Shown: positions 17,963 to 26,497 of the stretch, in pieces | Position numbering within the stretch: the stretch's first letter is position 1 | Layout: every line of letters starts with the position of its first letter | Assembly (NCBI RefSeq): GCF_001544315.1 | Contig: NZ_BCQG01000024.1 | Coordinates: forward strand, 1 to 51,668 | Origin: Geobacillus jurassicus NBRC 107829 | GTDB lineage: Bacteria > Bacillota > Bacilli > Bacillales > Anoxybacillaceae | Reading direction: 5' to 3' | DNA length: 51,668 nucleotides | Notes under the pieces: generated by a model | The model's input: the letters and a program-made list of their open reading frames with translations, nothing else | Database searches by the model: none | Told to the model about the DNA's origin: nothing | Position numbers and translations under genes: made by a program

Positions 17963-19984
17963 ATGCGATGGAAATTATTATTTGTTTTTTATTTGAAACA
18001 GCTAGGGAAAAGCAAGCTATACGTTGGCGCTAGCGTATTATTTTTTGTTTTGTTGCTTGTCAGATTCATTTTATTCTTCTCAGATGATATGAACTCAAAC
18101 ATGGAATATTCTGGAGACCTTCCCTCTGAAGTGTTCATGCTCGTACAAATCATATCGATCTTTTACATGGTGTTTTTCTATCTTCTTTATTCAAAAGAAC
18201 TTCTTTACGGCGTTTCGTCATGGTTCGCCGATGGCTACCGGATCTTGCTCGAGAAAATGAGCGCCTTGTTCGCCGTTCATACGTTGTGCCAAGGGTTTAT
18301 GACAGTGATGGCCTACGGCGTTTTTTCACTCGTGTATGTCTTCATCGGGATTGAGCCTTCTGATCTTTATTTGTCGCTGCTGCGGTTTCTCGCCGTCTAC
18401 ATGTTCGGACCGCTCGTGTTCACCGTCCTGTACGGTGTCATCATCGCGCTGCTGTTTGAAACGAAAAAAATCAGTTTTTTCGTCATGTTGTTCGTGTGGA
18501 TCTTGACCGGACCGATGATGACCGAGCTGTTCATCGATGTGTCCCAAACCGTTCATGCCCGCGACTGGGCGTCGCTTCTGTTTATCGGGAAACACGCCAT
18601 CCAACATGCGTATGACTCTTACCTTGGATTTGAGGTCGACCGCGGCGGTGAATGGAAACTAGCCACGTGGTTTCTCGTCCTTATCGGCCTGGCCTTGCTG
18701 TCGTCGATCCGCTGGACGCAGACGAGAAAGGAGCGGCACACGGTTCTTAAAGCGCTGCTTGTCTTTCCCTTTCTCATCGTCTTGACCGCCTACAGCTCCT
18801 TGCAAACAAACACAAAAACGTTCACCCGTGCGGATCAGACGACCGAAATCAATGAGTACCGACAAATGTCACAAAGCACCAAGGCCGATTTGCGCTACGG
18901 CATTCAGTCGTACGACATTTCCTTGCATGGATCACGCGCTGTCGCGCGCGTGGCCTTGTCCCATTTAGAGACAACCAAGCCAACGTTTCAACTGTACCAT
19001 TTGTATCCGATTCAATCGATTCAAGCGGACCATCAGCCCGTCAAGTTCACGAGAAGCGGCGATCTCGTGACCGTGTTTTTGCCCAAGCCGGTCTCGACTC
19101 TCACCTTTTCCTATGAGATCGTCGATACCGCCTTCATTCCGTACACCAACGGCCGGATCGTTCTGCTGGCGGACAAAGCGTGGTATCCAAAGAAAAGGGC
19201 GTCCCATATGTACCGGCTTTATGAATATTCGGTTGCCGGAACAAGAGCTTGGCGTGACGAATTTACGGACCAATTTTTCCCGCCGGAAAAGCATGTGTTT
19301 ACGTTGAGCGTAGACGGCGATGTGCTGTTTTGCAATTTGCCGAAGCGGGGGGCGGTGTACCGCGGTAAGGCGCAAGCAGTCACCTTGATTAAGGGGCAAG
19401 GACATCAACTCGTGTATCAAGGATACGAGATCACCTACCCAGCCGACTGGCCGAACATGGCGGAACGGGCGCCGACCGTCATCCACCAGTTGGAAAAAAC
19501 GTTTCATCAGGTGCAACAAGCAGCATCAACGGTGGTTTCATCGTTACCTAAATTCATAGTGTTCTCAAGTTGGGGGCTGTCCTCGTTTATGGCCAATGAC
19601 CACCTTGTCTATAACACGAACTTTTTTTCTATTGACACTTATCACTTGGAACGCGATTATTATGAAAACATGCTCCGGCTTTCCGTGCCGCCGAAAGGGT
19701 CGATGATCATGTACAACGAGTGGATTTTGCTGGCCACCCGGTGGCTGATGCAAACAAACGGGCTGCCGGTGATTGACTGGAGCTCCAAAAGCGAGCTGTT
19801 CGAGTCGCAGCCGCGGTCCGTGCAGAAGCAGATTGAATCGATTTATGATGATTTTCAGCCGCTTGGCATAGACCAAAAACGACAATTTTTGCGGACATGG
19901 TATGAGACCATGGACGACACATGGACATGGGACCGCGTCTTGCAGGTGATGCAGGAGGTGAAAGTCGTTGGTGGTCACGATTGA
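17963..19984 (+). CDS. ABC-2 permease fused to a large outer domain
   Basis: 673 residues. Residues 1-~280 hold about six membrane helices (LYVGASVLFFVLLLVRFILF; FGPLVFTVLYGVIIALLF; FLVLIGLALLSSI; ALLVFPFLIVLTAYSSL). Residues ~290-673 are hydrophilic and extracytoplasmic, beginning with a beta-rich region (SYDISLHGSRAVARVALSHL). This layout matches Bacillus ABC permeases fused to an M1-aminopeptidase-like domain, but no HEXXH zinc motif exists; the nearest counterpart is YNEWILLATRW, so any peptidase activity is probably lost (inference). The gene overlaps the ATPase gene by 17 bp. Start at ATG 17963, ~30 bp after the secreted-peptide frame. Confidence 0.7.
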   Translation: MRWKLLFVFYLKQLGKSKLYVGASVLFFVLLLVRFILFFSDDMNSNMEYSGDLPSEVFMLVQIISIFYMVFFYLLYSKELLYGVSSWFADGYRILLEKMSALFAVHTLCQGFMTVMAYGVFSLVYVFIGIEPSDLYLSLLRFLAVYMFGPLVFTVLYGVIIALLFETKKISFFVMLFVWILTGPMMTELFIDVSQTVHARDWASLLFIGKHAIQHAYDSYLGFEVDRGGEWKLATWFLVLIGLALLSSIRWTQTRKERHTVLKALLVFPFLIVLTAYSSLQTNTKTFTRADQTTEINEYRQMSQSTKADLRYGIQSYDISLHGSRAVARVALSHLETTKPTFQLYHLYPIQSIQADHQPVKFTRSGDLVTVFLPKPVSTLTFSYEIVDTAFIPYTNGRIVLLADKAWYPKKRASHMYRLYEYSVAGTRAWRDEFTDQFFPPEKHVFTLSVDGDVLFCNLPKRGAVYRGKAQAVTLIKGQGHQLVYQGYEITYPADWPNMAERAPTVIHQLEKTFHQVQQAASTVVSSLPKFIVFSSWGLSSFMANDHLVYNTNFFSIDTYHLERDYYENMLRLSVPPKGSMIMYNEWILLATRWLMQTNGLPVIDWSSKSELFESQPRSVQKQIESIYDDFQPLGIDQKRQFLRTWYETMDDTWTWDRVLQVMQEVKVVGGHD

Positions 19985-20834
19985 AGGACTGACGAAAATC
20001 ATGAAAAAGAAGGCCATTTTATCGGATGTCTCCCTCTCCATCTCCGGCGTGTACGGCTTGCTTGGACCAAACGGTGCGGGCAAGACGACGTTGATGCGCA
20101 TTTTGGCGGGGCTGTTGGATTTCAACCATGGGCGCGTGTCGCTTGGAGACGAGCGGATCAGCACCGGCACAAGAGTGAGGAGAGTGAAGGACATCGGGTA
20201 TTTGCCCCAAGATTTTATGATCTATCCGGAATTGACGATGTATGAAGTGCTCGAACATATCGCGGTATTGCAAGGGGAACATCCAGCCGCATGCCGGCCC
20301 AAAATCGAGGAGGTCATCGAACAAGTCAACTTGTCTTCTCACATGAACAAAAAAATGCGCGAGCTGTCCGGCGGCATGCGGCGGCGGGTGGGCATCGCCA
20401 TGTTGTTGCTTCGGGAGCCGTCCATCCTGCTGTTTGACGAACCGACGGCCGGGCTTGATATTCGTGAGCGCGTGCGGTTTCGAAATTTGTTGAAGCGGCT
20501 GGGCAACGACCGTACGATCGTCATCTCCTCCCACCTTGTCGAGGATATTGAATTTTTATGCACCAAAATCGGCGTCTTGGACCGCGGTGCGGTGCTGTTT
20601 GAAGGCAGCCCGGACGCGCTCAAGCAAAAAGCCGCTCCTTATACGTATGAGTTGGACGTCCCGTTTGGCGAACTCGACTCGATCATGGCGACGAAAGAAG
20701 TCGTCCAAATCAGGGAAGAGCCTTCCCACGTCGTCGTGCGCGTCTTGTCAGAAGAACCGCTTGGCCGACGCGTCAGTCCGCGGCTTATGGACGGATATTT
20801 GGCGTTGTTGAAAGAGGCGGAATCTCATGGATAA
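19968..20834 (+). CDS. ABC transporter ATP-binding protein
   Basis: 288 residues. Walker [10 protein letters not shown] (~residues 35-43), Q-loop GYLPQDFMIYPELTMYE, signature LSGGMRRRVGIAMLLL, Walker B SILLFDEPTAGLD, and switch His in SSHLVEDI. It belongs to the ABC-2 exporter ATPase group. TTG start at 19968 with AGGAGG about 9 bases upstream, inside the end of the fused permease gene. It energises the neighbouring membrane subunits (17963-19984, 20827-21459 and perhaps 16423-17316). Confidence 0.92.
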   Translation: MVVTIEGLTKIMKKKAILSDVSLSISGVYGLLGPNGAGKTTLMRILAGLLDFNHGRVSLGDERISTGTRVRRVKDIGYLPQDFMIYPELTMYEVLEHIAVLQGEHPAACRPKIEEVIEQVNLSSHMNKKMRELSGGMRRRVGIAMLLLREPSILLFDEPTAGLDIRERVRFRNLLKRLGNDRTIVISSHLVEDIEFLCTKIGVLDRGAVLFEGSPDALKQKAAPYTYELDVPFGELDSIMATKEVVQIREEPSHVVVRVLSEEPLGRRVSPRLMDGYLALLKEAESHG

Positions 20835-21459
20835 GAAGACAATCATCCATCTTTTTCGATTCGACCGCCGATTGCTGGGCAGTTTGTATGTTTTTCCGTT
20901 TCTCGTATACGGGTTGTGTGTGGCGCTGATGCTTGTCTTTGCCGCGCGCTCCGATGAACCGTTTTTGCCGTACACCGTTGTCCAAGGCATCGCCGTGCCG
21001 ATCGCCGGATGGCATATCGTCTTTTTGTACAGCCACTTGTATGAGGAAGGGGCAAAAGAAGCGCTGTTATGGCATTACCGCAAAACAGTCGTCATCGACT
21101 TGCTTCGCCATGCCGTTTTGCATGGGGGATGCCTCCTTCTTTTGGTTATAGTAACGCTATGGATCAATGGAACGGCATTTTTGACCGCTCCGATTTTGGT
21201 GCACCTGTTTCTTTTGTTTTTGTTTTACCAGTTGATCGGATTGGCGATGTTGAGCGTCTTCCGCAGCCTGGATGTCGCTTTGTCGGTGATCGCGGTTTAT
21301 ACGTTTATGGAAGTCGCGACGCAAGGAACGTTCATGCCGTGGCCGCATCTGTTTCTGTTTCAAGCGCCGACCGACTCGTTGTCTCTCCTTCTCCCCATCC
21401 TTTGGCTGGGAGCTGGCATTGTCATCTCCGTGATTTTGATCGGCCGCGAGTTTTGGTAA
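20827..21459 (+). CDS. Membrane subunit of the ABC-export cluster
   Basis: 210 residues with six hydrophobic segments (LYVFPFLVYGLCVALMLVF; GIAVPIAGWHIVFLY; GGCLLLLVIVTLWING; APILVHLFLLFLFYQLIGLAML; LPILWLGAGIVISVILIG). No family recognised; size and position suggest an ABC-2 type subunit. ATG 20827 overlaps the ATPase stop by 8 bp, so it is coupled. Last gene of the cluster; the following ~120 bp hold an IS605-type right-end relic and then mobA on the opposite strand. Confidence 0.75.
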   Translation: MDKKTIIHLFRFDRRLLGSLYVFPFLVYGLCVALMLVFAARSDEPFLPYTVVQGIAVPIAGWHIVFLYSHLYEEGAKEALLWHYRKTVVIDLLRHAVLHGGCLLLLVIVTLWINGTAFLTAPILVHLFLLFLFYQLIGLAMLSVFRSLDVALSVIAVYTFMEVATQGTFMPWPHLFLFQAPTDSLSLLLPILWLGAGIVISVILIGREFW

Positions 21460-21544
21460 ACGAGTTGGAAAACAACAGCTGAATGTGGGAATGTGGTGCT
21501 TCTATTGAACGATTTCCGTTCGTTCGGCGCACCCAGCCGCACAC

Positions 21545-21583
21545 TCATCTTCCCCACCTCCATGGTTAGAAAGTGGGGAGCGT
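21545..21583 (+). repeat. IS605-type right-end hairpin relic
   Basis: TCTTCCCCACCT...AGAAAGTGGGGAGCGTTTAC resembles the right ends of the two TnpB elements here (AGAATC, CCCAC stem, GTGGG/GGGAG, GCGTTCAA). No tnpB is attached. It abuts the mobA stop and might also serve as that gene's transcript end. Confidence 0.4.
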
Positions 21584-22168
21584 TTACCTCTTTCCATACT
21601 CATCTTGTGTATTGACATTGCGCCATACCTCTTCATCCGCGCTGAGCTGTTTCGTGTCAAGGCAGCGGACGCGAACGCGGTCAAGGAGCGCCGCCATCCG
21701 CCGTTCGCCGGCATCGAGCAGCTCGGCGATCATAGAGCTAAGCCGCCGGTGGTATAAGGCGACCAACGGCTCGGGGCGTCCGCCATGGAGCGGGACGATG
21801 GCGTCAAACGTCGGATCGATATAGGAAGCAAGCCGCTCCACCACTTCCTGCCGCATGTACGGCATGTCGCACGGCAAGACGAACATCCAGTCCGCTCGGC
21901 TATGTTCCATGGCCGTGTAAATGCCGGCAAGCGGCCCACAGCCGCGGTAGCGCTCCACATCGAGCAGCACCGGGATGTCCGTTTGCCTGCGGAATTCATC
22001 GACAAGCGCCGGATGGCTAATGATGTACAGCTCATCGACAAGCGGGCGCAGCGCCGCAATGGACCAAGTGAAAAACGGAGCACCGCGATGCTCGGCGAAC
22101 GCCTTCGGCCGCCCGAAGCGGCGCGACTGGCCGCCGGCGAGCACCACTCCGGCAATGGTTGGTTTCAT
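21584..22168 (-). CDS. mobA: Molybdenum cofactor guanylyltransferase
   Basis: 194 residues. The nucleotide-binding loop LAGGQSRRFGRPKA (residues ~10-23), the metal-site region VLPCDMPYM, and GGRPEPLVALY are MobA signatures. It joins GMP to molybdopterin-Mo to make the bis-MGD cofactor of nitrate reductases and related enzymes in the cytoplasm. ATG 22168 follows AAAGGGG. With moaA and modB it shows that the island provides Mo-cofactor for a nitrate reductase that is not in this window. I see no Fnr box upstream. Confidence 0.92.
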   Translation of the reverse strand: MKPTIAGVVLAGGQSRRFGRPKAFAEHRGAPFFTWSIAALRPLVDELYIISHPALVDEFRRQTDIPVLLDVERYRGCGPLAGIYTAMEHSRADWMFVLPCDMPYMRQEVVERLASYIDPTFDAIVPLHGGRPEPLVALYHRRLSSMIAELLDAGERRMAALLDRVRVRCLDTKQLSADEEVWRNVNTQDEYGKR

Positions 22169-22271
22169 GGCGATTCCCCTTTCCGGACATCATCTGTTCC
22201 TACCGTACCATATGAACCGGCGAAAAAAAAGATTTCCGCCTGCAGACGGAAATCCCGATAGGACGATTGAT

Positions 22272-22505
22272 TTATTTCTTCCCGATCGCCACCCGCCATA
22301 CGTCCGGCCCTTCTTCTAAATACTCCCACGTAAATTGGTCCGGACGCTCCATCATGAATTGGTAGTGCAGCGGACGCGGGTCATGGTCGTTCACAAGTTC
22401 CATCACTTCCCCCGGCTTTAAGCTGTCAAACAGCCGGAAAATCGCCGGATGGCGGTCGCGCGGCGGATAGTCGGGGGCGTGGATTTTTGCGGCAAATTGG
22501 TTCAT
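22272..22505 (-). CDS. DUF2249 protein
   Basis: 77 residues. The order HAPDYPPRDRHPAIFRLFDSLKPGEVMELVNDHDPRPLHYQF is the DUF2249 core (D...PR.RH..IF...D.L..GE...L.NDHDP.PL), a TusA-like alpha/beta fold. Function is not established; such proteins often accompany NO reductases and hemerythrin-type NO-stress proteins. ATG 22505 with AGGAGG. A TGTGA-type box lies at 22572-22587 at class II distance from a TATGAT -10. Two relatives are at 26522-26967. Confidence 0.88.
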   Translation of the reverse strand: MNQFAAKIHAPDYPPRDRHPAIFRLFDSLKPGEVMELVNDHDPRPLHYQFMMERPDQFTWEYLEEGPDVWRVAIGKK

Positions 22506-22544
22506 AACATTGGCCTCCTTTGTAGTATAATGAATTATATACTC

Positions 22545-22587
22545 ATCATAGCCGCTTTGGCCTGCGACGGTAGTGACGCACGTCACA
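22545..22587 (-). promoter_or_regulatory. Fnr-box promoter of the DUF2249 gene
   Basis: AGTGACGCACGTCACA (22572-22587) with -10 TATGAT (22550 to 22545, minus strand) gives a start near 22538, box centre about -41.5. The same box might also serve the rightward small zinc-ribbon gene. Confidence 0.6.
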
Positions 22588-22633
22588 GTCCGCAGGTGAA
22601 CATGTTCAATCCCTGTGAAAGGAGAAATGGCGG

Positions 22634-22801
22634 TTGGAAGAGCTTGTTGGCTTTTGCGCGCAATGCGGCAAGCCGATCCATTGTCTGCATGGTTTTTTAA
22701 ACGGTGTCGTGAGCAGCGAAACAGAGACGTTGTACTGCTTTCCATGCCATGAAAAGCAAAAGGAAACCGAACACGCCAAGCCAGACAAATGCCACAAGTA
22801 A
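22634..22801 (+). CDS. Small zinc-ribbon protein
   Basis: 55 residues from a TTG start with GGAG about 9 bases upstream. Two CxxC pairs (FCAQCGKPIHC and YCFPCHE) about 30 residues apart predict a zinc ribbon or rubredoxin-like metal site; the C-terminus is charged and holds a further Cys-His (DKCHK). No family recognised. It is divergent from the DUF2249 gene, with an Fnr-type box between, and is followed by a strong terminator, so it is probably expressed with the denitrification genes. Confidence 0.6.
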   Translation: MEELVGFCAQCGKPIHCLHGFLNGVVSSETETLYCFPCHEKQKETEHAKPDKCHK

Positions 22802-22820
22802 TTGAAAACGTTCACAAATG

Positions 22821-22856
22821 AAAGGCACAGCGGAATCCCGCTGTGCCTTTTTTGTT
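22821..22856. terminator. Bidirectional terminator between zinc-ribbon gene and qNor
   Basis: AAAGGCACAGCGG / CCGCTGTGCCTTTTTT: a 13-bp stem with a short loop and T-run on the plus strand and A-run before it (T-run for the minus strand). Confidence 0.9.
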
Positions 22857-25220
22857 CTATTCTTCCTCCGCCAAATTCGCCACCGGCAACTCTTCCCCTT
22901 CCCCATGCGTCGGCTTGCGCAAATGGAACATCGCTTTGATGGCAAAGGCAAGCAATGCGATGACGCCGATTAAAAAGACCGTATCCGGAATGAAGCGGAC
23001 AAGCAGCAAGTTTTGCACGATGTCTTGCTTGAGGAACGAAGGTGAACGCGATGCCCAATAGCCGTGCGCAAACGCCTCTTTGATTTGCAACACCCCGACC
23101 GGAAGGAGCGTGATGGCAACCATGGCTGCGAGCCCAATGTTTAGCATCCAGCATGAGAATTTCAGCCATTTGTCGTTCCATGCTTCCGGTTTGACGATGT
23201 TGCGAAGCGAGTAAAGGAGCACGGCAATGGCAAACATGCCGTACACGCCCATCATCGCCGCGTGGCCGTGGGTCGGTGTTAAAAACTGCCCGTGTTCAAA
23301 GTAGCTGACAGCCGGCAAGTTGATGAGGAAACCGAGCACGCCGGCGCCGACCAAGTTCCAAATCGCTGTCGAAATTAAGAACCAGAACGTCGCTTTGTAC
23401 GGGAAGTTGACCCCGCCATCGCGCATCATTTTGTACTGTTCGTACGCTTCCAAAATGAGCAACGTGAGCGGAATGACTTCGAGCGCCGAGAACACCGCGC
23501 CAAGGGCGATCCAAATTTCCGGCGAGCCGTTGTAGTAATAGTGATGGCCGATGCCGATCACGCCGCTGCCCAACAAAATCGTGAATTGAAAATAGAGCGC
23601 CCGGACCGTCGATGTTTTCGTCACAAGCCGCAGCTGGACGAGCAAAAACCCAATGACGACAACAGCAAACACTTCAAAAATGCCCTCCACCCATAAGTGG
23701 ATGATCCACCAGCGCCAAAAATCCGCCATCGTAAAGTTCGTATCCGGTTCAATAAAGAAGGCGAAAATGTAGAAGAACGGAACGGCAATGGCCGAATAAA
23801 ACAGCAAGTGAATGAGCCCGCCTTTGTCGCTTTCTTGTTTCAGCCCGCGCTTGACGCCGCGGAAAACGATGAATAGCCAAAGGAGCATGCCCACGACTAA
23901 AATGATTTGCCAAACGCGGCCCAGCTCAATGTATTCCCAACCTTGGTGGCCAAAGAGGAACCATTCGTTTCCTAAATAGCCGTTCACACCGAGCCATTGG
24001 CCGATCATGCTGCCGCCGACAAGGACGACAAGCGCCCAAAAGAGCAGATCCACAAGCAGCCCTTGCTTTTTCGGCTCTTGCCCGCCGACAAGCGGGGCGA
24101 TGAAAATCCCCATGCCAAGCCAGGCGGTCGCAATCCAGAAAATCGCCAGCTGCAAATGATACCCTTTGGCGATGTTAAACGGCAACAAGTCATGAATCCA
24201 TTTGATGCCAAAGAAGCTGTCCGGTTCCGTATAGTAGTGGGCGAGCAGCGCCCCGAACATCGCCTGGACGAAAAACAGCGCGGCGACGACGACGAAATAT
24301 TTGCCCGCTTTCACTTGCGACGGAGTAAGCGGCTGCCGCCGCAAATCGATGACCGGAAACTTCCCTTCCGCATACGCTTCTTGCATGCTTAATTGATAGC
24401 GGTGGAACACGTACAAAATGATCCCGATGAACAAAATCAAAATCGTCACGCTCGCACCGCTCCACCAGACAGCGGAGAACGACATCGTATTGCCGGCATC
24501 TTCATAGTACGGCCAGTTGTTCGTGTACGTGATGTTATCCCCAAGTCTTGGCGTGCTGGACAGCCAAGCCGTCCAGAAGAAAAAGTCGGCAATTTGTTTG
24601 ATTTGGTCGCCATCCGCCACCCAAGCGCGGCCCGTTTTCGGCATATCCGATTCTTGAATCAACCCTTTTTTCAATCCCCAGCCGTCGCCATTTGTGAACA
24701 CGTCGCGGTAGTAGTTGCGCACTTTCTCAAGTCCGTACACTTGGGCGTCCGTCAACACAAGCACATCGGTTATCGGATTGTAGCGGTTTTGCCGCATTTC
24801 TTTGATGACTTGTTCGCGGATGATTGTTTTCTCATCGGCTGTTAAATCAGAAAATGGTTTGTGATACCGCTCTTTCGCTTTGTAATCTTGCATGCCTTCC
24901 GTATACACTTTTAGCGCTTCCGCCGTATAGTCCGGCCCCATATACGACCCGTGGCCAAGCACCGTGCCGTAGTCCATCAGCCCGTATTTTTGGAAAACGG
25001 CCTGCCCGCCGATGATCGTTTCTTTCGTCATCAGCACTCGGCCGTCTTCACTGCGCACTTCCTTCGGTCTTGGCGCCATTTCTTTAAAGATCCAATACCC
25101 GCCGACAAGCAGGACGGTAAAGCTGATCAAAATGGTGAAAATGAGAATCGATTTAAGAAAACTGTTTGTCGTTTGCCGCCCCGGTCGGACGTTGGGGCGA
25201 ACGGATCGATGAACTTCCAT
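22857..25220 (-). CDS. norB: Quinol-dependent nitric oxide reductase (qNor)
   Basis: 787 residues, a single-subunit NO reductase of the heme-copper oxidase superfamily reducing two NO to N2O with quinol. An N-terminal extension of ~200 residues (one helix, then an extracytoplasmic cytochrome-c-like fold without a CxxCH motif: GQAVFQKYGLMDYGTVLGHG) is the qNor mark. The core has 12 helices; visible sites include HLWVEGIFEV (FeB His and the essential Glu), GIGHHYYYNG (FeB His pair) and THGHAAMMGVYGMF (heme His region). ATG 25220 has GGAGG upstream. It detoxifies NO from NirK and conserves energy. Divergent from a Crp/Fnr regulator. Confidence 0.95.
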   Translation of the reverse strand: MEVHRSVRPNVRPGRQTTNSFLKSILIFTILISFTVLLVGGYWIFKEMAPRPKEVRSEDGRVLMTKETIIGGQAVFQKYGLMDYGTVLGHGSYMGPDYTAEALKVYTEGMQDYKAKERYHKPFSDLTADEKTIIREQVIKEMRQNRYNPITDVLVLTDAQVYGLEKVRNYYRDVFTNGDGWGLKKGLIQESDMPKTGRAWVADGDQIKQIADFFFWTAWLSSTPRLGDNITYTNNWPYYEDAGNTMSFSAVWWSGASVTILILFIGIILYVFHRYQLSMQEAYAEGKFPVIDLRRQPLTPSQVKAGKYFVVVAALFFVQAMFGALLAHYYTEPDSFFGIKWIHDLLPFNIAKGYHLQLAIFWIATAWLGMGIFIAPLVGGQEPKKQGLLVDLLFWALVVLVGGSMIGQWLGVNGYLGNEWFLFGHQGWEYIELGRVWQIILVVGMLLWLFIVFRGVKRGLKQESDKGGLIHLLFYSAIAVPFFYIFAFFIEPDTNFTMADFWRWWIIHLWVEGIFEVFAVVVIGFLLVQLRLVTKTSTVRALYFQFTILLGSGVIGIGHHYYYNGSPEIWIALGAVFSALEVIPLTLLILEAYEQYKMMRDGGVNFPYKATFWFLISTAIWNLVGAGVLGFLINLPAVSYFEHGQFLTPTHGHAAMMGVYGMFAIAVLLYSLRNIVKPEAWNDKWLKFSCWMLNIGLAAMVAITLLPVGVLQIKEAFAHGYWASRSPSFLKQDIVQNLLLVRFIPDTVFLIGVIALLAFAIKAMFHLRKPTHGEGEELPVANLAEEE

Positions 25221-25253
25221 ATGAGACAACCTCCTTCTCGTTTGTTCGCTCCC

Positions 25254-25297
25254 ATTGTAGCGCGCTGAACCGAGGCCGGTTTGTGAGCCGGGGCAAA
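25254..25297 (-). promoter_or_regulatory. Weak Fnr-type promoter of qNor
   Basis: TGTGAGCCGGGGCAAA (25282-25297) keeps one good half-site; the -10 TACAAT (25259 to 25254, minus strand) predicts a start near 25247, box centre about -42.5. The degenerate half suggests weaker binding or a different family member. Confidence 0.45.
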
Positions 25298-25304
25298 TGT
25301 CGAC

Positions 25305-25347
25305 TATGATTTATATCACAGCTTTTCGGTGTAAGAATTTATACAAT
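25305..25347 (+). promoter_or_regulatory. Fnr-box promoter of the second Crp/Fnr regulator
   Basis: TATGATTTATATCACA (25305-25320) with -10 TACAAT (25342-25347) predicts a start near 25354, box centre about -41.5. This leaves a ~100-nt leader before the regulator gene. Confidence 0.65.
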
Positions 25348-25453
25348 GAAAGCAGAATGTGCTGAACGACGCAAGTTTTCAAAAAGAGAACCGATCGAGG
25401 CCCCGCTTGGCCATTGTTATCATTTTGTCACATTTTTATAAGGAGAGAACCCC

Positions 25454-26146
25454 ATGGCGAACCATTGGATGAAAGATCGCTTAAAAACCGTTCCGTTGTT
25501 TCGCGAACTGTCCGATTATGAACTCGAGTCGCTTGTCGCCATTTCCCACGTGCGCGTCTACAAGCCGCGGACGTTCGTCTTTATGCAAGGCGACCCGCTC
25601 GAGCGCGTCTATTTCATTCATTCCGGCACGGTCAAAATTTATAAAACCGATGTCAGCGGGAAAGAACAAATCGTTTCGATTTTGCAGACGGGAGAAATGT
25701 TTCCGCACGCTGGCTTTTTCTTAAAAGGAACATACCCGGCCCACGCCGAAGTGGTCGAAGAAGCGACATTGATCGCGATCCCGATCCATGATTTTGAACA
25801 AGTGTTGATGGCAAGCCCCGAGCTATGCATGAAACTGTTTCGCGTCATGGGCGAAAAAATCGTCGACTTGCAAAACCGGCTTGAGGCTCAAGTGCTTCAT
25901 AATACGTACGAGCAAATCGTTCTTCTCTTGCTGCGCCTGACGCGAACGAACGCTGTCAAGCAAGGAAAATGGCATCGCCTCACCGCCCATGTGACGAACC
26001 GCGAGCTGGCCAACATGATCGGCACCGCCCGCGAAACGGTGAGCCGCACGTTGAGCCAGCTGAAACGAAAAGGGCTGATTGATGTCGATGAACACGGCTT
26101 TTACTTAATCGATCAGGAAGGGTTGGAAAAAGAAATCTTTTTCTAA
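25454..26146 (+). CDS. Crp/Fnr-family regulator without Fe-S cysteines
   Basis: 230 residues. Sensor beta-roll at ~15-125 (FVFMQGDPLERVYFIHSGTVKIYKTDVSGKEQIVSILQTGEMF), dimer helix ~130-160, HTH ~175-205 (VTNRELANMIGTARETVSRTLSQLKRKG). The recognition helix has the E-(T/S)-V-S-R pattern suited to a TGTGA-type half-site. There is only one Cys, so no Fnr-style cluster; by position between qNor and the DUF2249 operon it is a good candidate NO or nitrite sensor of the NnrR/Dnr type (inference). ATG follows AAGGAGAG. Confidence 0.88.
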   Translation: MANHWMKDRLKTVPLFRELSDYELESLVAISHVRVYKPRTFVFMQGDPLERVYFIHSGTVKIYKTDVSGKEQIVSILQTGEMFPHAGFFLKGTYPAHAEVVEEATLIAIPIHDFEQVLMASPELCMKLFRVMGEKIVDLQNRLEAQVLHNTYEQIVLLLLRLTRTNAVKQGKWHRLTAHVTNRELANMIGTARETVSRTLSQLKRKGLIDVDEHGFYLIDQEGLEKEIFF

Positions 26147-26454
26147 AAGACTGGTGATTTAGTGAAAAAAGCGGCCGATTCCAACTTTTTTTATTCGAGA
26201 AACGTTGCCGCACCGTTCGGATGAAACGCTGCCGATTGGCGCGCGGCGCCCGTTGTTCACCAGCCTTCGAATCGTTCTTGCGCAATCGGTTTACACCGGA
26301 GGCATGAGCTTCTGGAAATCAGGGGATTTCCCCCGTTCTGACAGGACGTTTCGATCCATTGTTTCCCTGCACAAAGGATTTCCACCCGCCTTTTGAACGA
26401 GGAAAACCATCCGTTTTGAGGCGCAACGGAAATATCCTTTTTCAGTTGCAAGAT
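26147..26454. other. Non-coding gap
   Basis: About 300 bp with no convincing gene or terminator on either strand; it separates the Crp/Fnr regulator from the promoter of the DUF2249 operon. Confidence 0.5.
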
Positions 26455-26497
26455 TGTGATTTAGATCACAACACACATTGCTGAAAATGATTATCAT
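26455..26497 (+). promoter_or_regulatory. Fnr-box promoter of the DUF2249-membrane protein operon
   Basis: TGTGATTTAGATCACA (26455-26470) is a perfect box; -10 TATCAT (26492-26497) gives a start near 26504 with the box centre at about -41.5. Confidence 0.75.
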
